This document shows positions 44,004 to 49,090 of a stretch of 49,090 bases of DNA, piece after piece. Under the pieces are notes generated by a model, which did not search any database, was not told the DNA's origin, and saw only the letters and a list, made by a program, of their open reading frames with translations. How positions within the stretch are numbered: the stretch's first letter is position 1; every line of letters begins with the position of its first letter. Location of the stretch: contig JAGBMP010000063.1 in assembly GCA_017634825.1 (NCBI GenBank), positions 1 through 49,090 of the forward strand. Reading direction: 5' to 3'. This stretch comes from Butyrivibrio sp. (GTDB lineage Bacteria > Bacillota > Clostridia > Lachnospirales > Lachnospiraceae). The position numbers and the translations under genes are program-made.

Positions 44004-44524
44004 CTTGCTACCCTGCTCTCTTTGAGCATGTTCTGAAGTTTTTCAAGGACATGGTTCTGCTTAAGTACTGTGATAAGAACAGCTGCGATCAGCGTTCCAC
44101 CAACCGTGCTCACAAGGAAAGGTACTACATATACGAAAAGAGCTACCTCTTTTCCCATGACAAAAGCAGCAACCGGATAAGCAAGTAAGCCTCCGATGAT
44201 ACCCGTTCCGATGATCTCTGCTACATATGTGAATGTGAGCTTACCTGTATATTTGTAAAAAAGTCCGCAGCAAAGAGCTCCAATCATGCTTCCCGGGAAA
44301 GCAAGAAGTGTTCCTGTTCCCAACAGGTTTCTAATAAGCGATGTGCAGAAGGCAATTCCAAGGCCATACCAGGGTCCTAAGAATACCGCCGAGAGGACAT
44401 TTACCATGTGCTGGATTGGAAAGCACTTAGCCCCTCCAACAGGTATCGAAAATGTCGACAACACAACCGCCAGTGCCACAAACATTCCTGATAATACAAG
44501 CTTTACTACTGATTCTTTCTTCAT
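44000..44524 (-). CDS. thiW: ECF transporter S component ThiW
   Basis: This 174-residue membrane protein with about five or six helices matches the ThiW family ([20 protein letters not shown] is characteristic), a substrate-binding subunit of ECF transporters thought to bring in the thiazole precursor. It uses a shared EcfA/EcfT module located elsewhere. It lies between the thiM/thiE fusion, whose thiazole kinase would take the imported substrate, and thiD; all starts and stops overlap by ATGA. No thiazole-making genes (thiG, thiF, thiH) are in the operon, consistent with thiazole salvage. Confidence 0.93.
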   Translation of the reverse strand: MKKESVVKLVLSGMFVALAVVLSTFSIPVGGAKCFPIQHMVNVLSAVFLGPWYGLGIAFCTSLIRNLLGTGTLLAFPGSMIGALCCGLFYKYTGKLTFTYVAEIIGTGIIGGLLAYPVAAFVMGKEVALFVYVVPFLVSTVGGTLIAAVLITVLKQNHVLEKLQNMLKESRVAR

Positions 44525-45978
44525 ACTAAAATCTCCTCCTTAGCCTTTTCCTTAAGGCTTTTTGTATTTTCTTTTATATCAGAAGCACCAAAGATGCTTG
44601 ATATCACTGCAATTCCGGAAAGACCAAGTCCCGATAAATGATGCAGGTTTTCACCCGTTATACCTCCAATCGCAACCACCGGAATCGGAATGTTTGAAGT
44701 AATCTCCCTATATGTTTCGAGGTTCATCATCGGCTTTGCATCCTTTTTGGTATCAGAGCCAAAGGCTGCTCCGACGCCCAAATAATCAGCTCCTTGTAAA
44801 AGAGCTTTCTTCGCCTCGTCAAGGTTGTGGGCCGTGGCGCCGATTATGAAGTCCCTTCCAAGGACCTCCCTTGCTTTTTCTATTGACTCATCCTCAAGTC
44901 CCAAATGAACGCCTGCTGCCCCTACCACGCGACATACTTCCACGTTATCGTTGATGATAAGAGGAATATCATAGTTCTCACATATCTGATTAATCTTGAC
45001 CGCCGTCTTTATGTATTCAGTTGTGGTCATGTTTTTCTCCCGGAGCTGTATCATTGTTGCTCCGCCCAGAATAGCCTGTTCAACAGCCTCCGACAGACTT
45101 ATTTCCCCCTGTAGGATATCTCTGTTGGTTATTGCATACAGAAACGTATCAAGTCTTCTAAAACGCCCTCTCCTGCTAAGCCTTGTAAGACTCAGCTGAT
45201 CGATGAGAGCATTCTTGTACTCCATAGTCCCGAGTCTTTTTTCTTTTTGGCAAAAGAGCTCTGCCCTGGCGGCGTTTATCTGATATAGAGCTACTGCTTC
45301 CCTGATAGCGTTTGCATAATCATCTGTCTCATCTTCTTTCTTGGCAGCTCCAAGATATGAGCCGATTATGGCGCTCATCATACATCCTGCTCCGGTAAAA
45401 AGCTTTTGCATGCTGCTGCCACCGGGGAGTTTATAGATCAGATTTGAAGAAGCATCTGCTATCAGCACGTTTTCTCCGCTTACAACGACCACAGCCTTTG
45501 TTGCTTTGGAGAGATTTAGCAAATCTTTTTTAGGCAAACGGCTCCCAATATCTTCCACACCGGCAAATACCTGCGTAACTTTCTCTCCTTTGGAGATGCC
45601 GAGTATTTCGCATATCGCCTTAATTTCCGATGCATTTCCTCTGATGCAGGCAAAGTGAACTTTGGCAAAAAGCTCTTTTAACATATCTCTTCGAAAGTCA
45701 GTGGCACCGGCACCTACCGGGTCAAGGACAATAGGTATACTCAGCTCATTAGCTCTTTTACCTGATGATAAAAAGACCTTCAGCCTCTCCGGTGACGGCG
45801 TTCCGGTGTTGATAACAAGGCCATCGCAGTTCTCTGTTATCTGCGCACACTCGCACAGGGCATCTCCTCCTATGGCCGTTGCTCCTACGGAAAGACATGC
45901 ATTTACCACGTCACAAGCAGTAATGTAGTTGGTTAAAATGTGTATTTGCGGGTGAATATCCCAAAGATCATAAGTCAT
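44521..45978 (-). CDS. thiM-thiE: Fusion of hydroxyethylthiazole kinase (ThiM) and thiamine phosphate synthase (ThiE)
   Basis: This 485-residue protein contains two enzymes. Residues 1 to about 265 are ThiM: HILTNYITACDVVNACLSVG, GNASEIKAICEI and the ATP-site FTGAGCMMSAIIGSYLGA. From about 275 it is ThiE, starting LYAITNRDILQGEISL, with GGATMIQLREKN, HLGLEDESIEKA, GVGAAFGSDTKKDA and VAIGGITGEN. It phosphorylates the thiazole alcohol and joins it to HMP-diphosphate to give thiamine phosphate. The ATG at 45978 has no strong ribosome site, and an in-frame stop just upstream rules out a longer protein. It is the first gene of the riboswitch operon. Confidence 0.95.
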   Translation of the reverse strand: MTYDLWDIHPQIHILTNYITACDVVNACLSVGATAIGGDALCECAQITENCDGLVINTGTPSPERLKVFLSSGKRANELSIPIVLDPVGAGATDFRRDMLKELFAKVHFACIRGNASEIKAICEILGISKGEKVTQVFAGVEDIGSRLPKKDLLNLSKATKAVVVVSGENVLIADASSNLIYKLPGGSSMQKLFTGAGCMMSAIIGSYLGAAKKEDETDDYANAIREAVALYQINAARAELFCQKEKRLGTMEYKNALIDQLSLTRLSRRGRFRRLDTFLYAITNRDILQGEISLSEAVEQAILGGATMIQLREKNMTTTEYIKTAVKINQICENYDIPLIINDNVEVCRVVGAAGVHLGLEDESIEKAREVLGRDFIIGATAHNLDEAKKALLQGADYLGVGAAFGSDTKKDAKPMMNLETYREITSNIPIPVVAIGGITGENLHHLSGLGLSGIAVISSIFGASDIKENTKSLKEKAKEEILV

Positions 45979-46034
45979 GTCGTTTACGTTTGATCATGAC
46001 TGAGAGAGTTTTAGCACATTCTGTCAGATGGACA

Positions 46035-46065
46035 TAAAAAAGCGCCATCTGATACAGATGACGCT
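46035..46065 (-). terminator. Riboswitch-controlled terminator of the thi operon
   Basis: AGCGTCATCTG / AGATGGCGCT (46041-46065, one G-U position) with a short loop, followed by TTTTTTATG on the minus strand. It lies between the TPP aptamer and the thiM/thiE start and is the likely expression platform. Confidence 0.88.
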
Positions 46066-46082
46066 AATTACGCTTAACTAAT

Positions 46083-46166
46083 TGACGATTCCTACGTTGG
46101 CATTATCCAAATCAGGTTTAGGGTCGTGCTCATGCACCTCTCAGCCATTATCAGCTCCCCTTGTCC
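46083..46166 (-). ncRNA. TPP riboswitch (THI element)
   Basis: On the minus strand the aptamer carries its conserved parts in order: GGGGAGC (46154-46160), GCTGAGAGG, GACCC, ACCTGAT and GGATAATGCCAACGTAGGAA near 46089-46110. It would sense thiamine diphosphate and favour the terminator at 46035-46065 when it is bound, switching off thiM/thiE-thiW-thiD-thiC. Confidence 0.95.
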
Positions 46167-46216
46167 GGTATTATGTTGTATTTGCAGGTCTTTACGACCT
46201 ACAGTTATAGAATATA

Positions 46217-47479
46217 TCACGCATTGCCGGCAATAGCAAGAGCACTTTCGCAGATATTCAGTAATATCTCTACGTTTTTTACCATGGACTGTATTGGAAC
46301 ATACTCAAATCTTCCATGGGCGTTTTCATAACCTGCTGAGAGATTCGGGCACGGAAGGCCTCTAAATGAAAGAGCTGCTCCGTCGGTTCCTCCCCTGAAA
46401 GGCTCGCAGACAGGCTCTATACCTGCTTTTCTGATGGCACCTTTAAGTATATCTATCATGAACGGAACGTCTTTCAGTACTTCCTTCATGTTGCTGTACT
46501 GATGGATAATCGTAAGCTTCACACGCTCATCACCATAGTCTGCACCCAGCTTATCTGCGCACTCCTTAAGAAAGTCTTCGCGCCTTTTAAAATTGTCGTG
46601 GTCAAAGTCTCTGATGAGCAGCCTTATCCTTGCACGCTCGCAGTCGCTCTCGCAGGAGATCAGATGATAAAAACCTTCTACGCCTTCGGTGTACTGTGGT
46701 CTCTCTTTCTTTGGCAACATAGCCATTAACTCAGCTGCCATATCAACTGCATTTATCATGATGCCTTTGGCTGTTCCCGTATGTACGCTTCTGCCTGTAA
46801 ATTCAAACACCGCTTCCGAGGCATTGAAGGTCTCATCCTCATACCAGCCGAGGTGGTCGCCGTCCAAAGTGTAAGCCACCTTGGCTCCAAACCTCTCAAA
46901 ATCCAGATCCCTTGCAAGTCCACCAACCTCCTCATCGGGGGTAAAGGCAATGCATATGTCTCCATGTTTTATATCGCCGTGGTTTATCAGATATTGGGCA
47001 AAAGACATTATGGCTGCGATTGAAGCCTTGTCATCCCCTCCAAGCAGAGTTGTCCCGTCAGTCAGTATAAGGTCCTGGCCAATATACATTTTGAGATTAG
47101 AATAGTCAGAAGCCTTCATGACTATGTTCTTCTCTTTATTAAGAACAATGTCTCCACCATCGTAGTTTTCCAAAACCCAGGGCTTAACATTTGTTCCGCT
47201 GGCGTCGGGAGCTGTGTCAATATGGGCAATGAATCCTATAGGCATTACCTGAGTATCCTGTACATTGGACGGAACTTTTCCGTAAACAACACACCCTTCC
47301 TCATCCAGAAATACATCGGATACGCCTACGCTTATAAGCTCATCCCTAAGCACACGTGCAAGATCTTTTTGCTTCTCTGTGGTTGGCCAGTGGTCGGTAT
47401 ATTCCGCTGACTGAGTATCAATCCTTGCATAGCGCATCAGTCTTTCTTTTACCTGTTCGTAAACTTCATTATGGTTCAT
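46217..47479 (-). CDS. pepT: Peptidase T (tripeptidase)
   Basis: This 420-residue M20-type metalloenzyme cuts the N-terminal residue from tripeptides. The zinc ligands are visible in order: GFIAHIDTAPD, LLGGDDKAS, FTPDEEVGG, TLDGDHLG and, near the end, ENAHGRFEYVPI. It is cytoplasmic. It follows the asparaginase gene after only 2 bases, so the two are in one operon, both serving nitrogen supply from peptides and amino acids. Length and motifs are standard. Confidence 0.96.
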   Translation of the reverse strand: MNHNEVYEQVKERLMRYARIDTQSAEYTDHWPTTEKQKDLARVLRDELISVGVSDVFLDEEGCVVYGKVPSNVQDTQVMPIGFIAHIDTAPDASGTNVKPWVLENYDGGDIVLNKEKNIVMKASDYSNLKMYIGQDLILTDGTTLLGGDDKASIAAIMSFAQYLINHGDIKHGDICIAFTPDEEVGGLARDLDFERFGAKVAYTLDGDHLGWYEDETFNASEAVFEFTGRSVHTGTAKGIMINAVDMAAELMAMLPKKERPQYTEGVEGFYHLISCESDCERARIRLLIRDFDHDNFKRREDFLKECADKLGADYGDERVKLTIIHQYSNMKEVLKDVPFMIDILKGAIRKAGIEPVCEPFRGGTDGAALSFRGLPCPNLSAGYENAHGRFEYVPIQSMVKNVEILLNICESALAIAGNA

Positions 47480-47481
47480 AG

Positions 47482-48474
47482 TTAAGCCATTTCTCCTGCT
47501 ACATTTATAGAATAATAATCACGTATTTCTTTTACGTCTTCAGTCAGTCCCAGTATCCACATGAGCTTTGTAAGAGCTGCCTCAGTTGTCATATCGTGAG
47601 CTTCGAGCGCACCGATTTCAAGAGCTCTTTTACCTGTTTCATAGACATCCATCTTGGTGCCTTCGTACCTGCACTGAGTTCCTACAACCACGGTAATTCC
47701 GCTCTGTATGAGTTTGTCTACAGCTCCTATGAAGTCGTGTTTGATAAATGGCATTCCACCGATTCCATACGCCTCAATATAGATTCCCTTATATCCTTGA
47801 TCAGCAATTGATTCGATAAAGCTTCTATGAATTCCAGGGAACATCTTGATCATACATACCTTGTCTGAATATGTGTCAGTCAGTTTGAAAATCCCTGTTC
47901 TCTCCGGAACTGCCGACGTATCAATTTTCATTCCCAGTGAGCTTATAGTAGCGATGTTAGGATAATTGATACTTTCAAACGCATCAAAGCTAAGTGACCT
48001 TACCTTTGAAGCCCTGCAGCCGAGCATTACTTTTCTGTTAAATGCCACAAATACCCCCGGTATCTGGCTGGCTGCCATATGAATGGCACATCTGCAATTC
48101 TCCATCGCATCAGCAACAGGATTAGTGATAGAAAGCTGCGATCCCGTTATTACAACGGGAATATTTATGTTCCTCAGCATATATGAAAGCATAGACGATG
48201 TATATGCTAGTGTATCCGTGCCATGGATGACAACAATTCCATCATAGTCATTTCGGCACTGGCTTATACGCTGCGCTAAAGAGCTCCAGTCCTCCGGGAA
48301 AATGTTCGCACTGTCCACGGAGCAAAAGTCCTCAATCTCAATATCAGTATCTCCCGATACCATCTTAAGTTCCTTCTGCATATCGTGGATTGAAAGCCCG
48401 GGTATAAGGCCGTTACTCTTCATTACGGCAGATAATGTTCCGCCTGTGTTAATGATCAAAATTTTTCTGCTCAT
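47482..48474 (-). CDS. ansA: Type I L-asparaginase (cytoplasmic)
   Basis: This 330-residue enzyme has the two threonine motifs of L-asparaginases, INTGGTLSAVM (nucleophile Thr about residue 12) and VIHGTDTLAYTSSML, with no signal peptide, so it is the low-affinity cytoplasmic type I. It cleaves asparagine to aspartate and ammonia. It lies between the ilvD remnant and pepT with gaps of 15 and 2 bases. It may therefore have depended on the ilvD promoter upstream, which the insertion could have separated. Confidence 0.94.
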   Translation of the reverse strand: MSRKILIINTGGTLSAVMKSNGLIPGLSIHDMQKELKMVSGDTDIEIEDFCSVDSANIFPEDWSSLAQRISQCRNDYDGIVVIHGTDTLAYTSSMLSYMLRNINIPVVITGSQLSITNPVADAMENCRCAIHMAASQIPGVFVAFNRKVMLGCRASKVRSLSFDAFESINYPNIATISSLGMKIDTSAVPERTGIFKLTDTYSDKVCMIKMFPGIHRSFIESIADQGYKGIYIEAYGIGGMPFIKHDFIGAVDKLIQSGITVVVGTQCRYEGTKMDVYETGKRALEIGALEAHDMTTEAALTKLMWILGLTEDVKEIRDYYSINVAGEMA

Positions 48475-48489
48475 TCTAATTCCTCTGTA

Positions 48490-48897
48490 TTACTCTAAAT
48501 ATGCGCCCTTCATTGGGCTTACAGCATGATCGGCAAAGAGCTTTAGGACGCCTTTGGTATATTTGCTATTACGAGGTTTCCAGCTCTCCCGACGTTTTTT
48601 AAGGATATCTTCTATCTCGTCAGGAGTCTTCCTCTCACCTCTTATACCGATTATATTGAGCTTTCGCTCCATTACATCAAGCTCTATCAGATTTCCCTCT
48701 TCAACTAAGGCTATTGGTCCACCTGAAGCAGCCTCGGGAGAACAGTGTCCGATCACAGGACCTGTGGATGCACCGGAGAATCTTCCGTCAGTTATTAGTG
48801 CAATGGACTTGCCCAATTCCTTATCTGAGCTTATAGCTTCAGATGTATAGAACATCTCAGGCATTCCGCTGCCTTTAGGTCCTTCATATCTTATGAA
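48490..48897 (-). pseudogene. ilvD: Dihydroxy-acid dehydratase, C-terminal end only (cut by an IS end)
   Basis: The frame from about 48897 reads [20 protein letters not shown], then [32 protein letters not shown] and a complete C-terminus. These are the last roughly 135 residues of IlvD, an iron-sulfur dehydratase of about 555 residues in valine, leucine and isoleucine synthesis. In IlvD proteins the segment before IRYEGPKG belongs to the same domain, but here it is replaced at once by a TAG and an IS200/IS605-type right end. The ATG at 48864 is internal to the old gene and has no ribosome site. The other part may lie beyond the insertion, outside the window. Confidence 0.8.
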
Positions 48898-48899
48898 CT

Positions 48900-48931
48900 A
48901 CCCTCCTAACCAACTCCACGTCGGAAAGGGT
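48900..48931 (-). repeat. Right-end hairpin of the insertion sequence
   Basis: On the minus strand ACCCT...AGGGT (48927-48931 with 48900-48904) form an outer stem and CCGAC/GTTGG an inner one around GTGGA. Such imperfect subterminal hairpins mark the ends of IS200/IS605 elements and are the sites where TnpA acts. Confidence 0.65.
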
Positions 48932-48936
48932 TTCTG

Positions 48937-49090
48937 TTATGCCGCATGGCGGCATGAACCTGTAGGATGCTCTATGCATCCTGCAGAACAGGGCATGTCC
49001 ACTATGCCTCTATCCCATTGGCTTACCTTTGGGAATACTTTCCTTAAGATGTTTGCAGCTCCATTTATGTCTGCATTTGTTATTGTACCA
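48937..49090 (-). CDS. tnpB: TnpB (IS605 OrfB) C-terminal end, partial
   Basis: The minus-strand frame that enters from the right edge reads GTITNADINGAANILRKVFP and ends with PTGSCRHAA at a TAA at 48937-48939, giving about 50 residues. The DINGAAN box carries the last catalytic Asp of the RuvC nuclease domain and is diagnostic of TnpB, the RNA-guided nuclease of IS200/IS605 elements. The main part, including any guide RNA at the right end, is mostly outside or overlaps the hairpin region. Whether the full protein is intact cannot be seen. Confidence 0.85.
   Translation of the reverse strand, partial: GTITNADINGAANILRKVFPKVSQWDRGIVDMPCSAGCIEHPTGSCRHAA

Larger units (their letters stand above)
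48898..49090 (-). mobile_element. IS200/IS605-family element, right end (rest outside the window)
   Basis: The tail of a TnpB gene followed by a 5-nt gap and a subterminal hairpin, ending in ...GTAG against the IlvD frame. The end lacks terminal inverted repeats and a visible target duplication, as expected for this family. The exact last base is uncertain within about 3 bases. Confidence 0.75.

Noticed and set aside
46160-46216. Terminator of pepT and promoter of the thi operon
   Set aside because: On the minus strand a short stem (TGTAGGTC/GACCTGCA) is present but without a T-run, and the -10-like CATAAT has no matching -35 box, so neither could be supported.

Overview
The window looks like chromosomal DNA of a low-to-mid GC anaerobic Clostridium-class Firmicute, most likely Lachnospiraceae and Butyrivibrio-like. 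This rests on the strong AGGAGG ribosome sites, frequent TTG starts, canonical SigA promoters, U-rich terminators, the DUF6449-type ABC permease and DUF6320 families, a GlpP-type glycerol regulon and a candidate Re-type citrate synthase. The genus is inferred, not proven. Most genes are on the minus strand. There are no rRNA, tRNA or CRISPR features, and one insertion sequence end lies at the right edge.

Layout, left to right. 1-5473 (minus): a YtrA-type GntR regulator, a drug/peptide-type ABC ATPase with its large permease, two sugar-type ABC permeases, and the start of an efflux adaptor. 5531-12029 (minus): a glycerol regulon, glpP-glpK-glpF and then a separate glpA-like / FAD oxidoreductase / DUF1667 operon. 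Each unit has its own promoter and its own terminator-like leader hairpin, and the two hairpins share an unusual design. 12231-14030: two uncharacterised proteins and a 56-residue plus-strand small protein. 14027-19872 (minus): an operon of a parallel beta-helix protein (broken by one in-frame TGA), an acyltransferase, a DUF6320 membrane protein and a pectin-acetylesterase-like hydrolase. 19948-24725: a 30-residue membrane peptide, a diguanylate cyclase, a small unknown, a YggS PLP protein, a PilZ protein and Rho. 24966-29066: a purine permease, a CPBP membrane protease and an ABC-F ATPase. 29133-32560: a Re-citrate-synthase-like enzyme, a GntR/FCD regulator and NADP isocitrate dehydrogenase under one promoter. 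32624-36770: an EAL phosphodiesterase and an EF-G paralogue. 36910-39441 (plus): tyrA-aroA. 39467-41799: hflKC and a GlsB-type protein. 41862-46166 (minus): a TPP-riboswitch operon, thiM/thiE fusion-thiW-thiD-thiC. 46217-49090 (minus): pepT, a type I asparaginase, the C-terminal end of ilvD, and an IS200/IS605-type end with the tail of TnpB.

How the genes work together. GlpF imports glycerol, GlpK phosphorylates it, and a three-protein flavin/iron-sulfur dehydrogenase oxidises glycerol-3-phosphate. GlpP would sense that phosphate and release the leader terminators. The citrate synthase/isocitrate dehydrogenase pair would feed 2-oxoglutarate to glutamate in an incomplete TCA branch. A cyclase, a PilZ receptor and an EAL phosphodiesterase form a dispersed cyclic-di-GMP set.

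The strongest leads are the paired glp leader RNAs with a shared GGGAA apical loop, the palindromes sitting inside several promoters (tyrA, the citrate synthase operon, the GntR/ABC operon), the nonsense-interrupted beta-helix gene, the IS insertion point in ilvD, and two small plus-strand genes that share a TTAA stop overlap with convergent neighbours.
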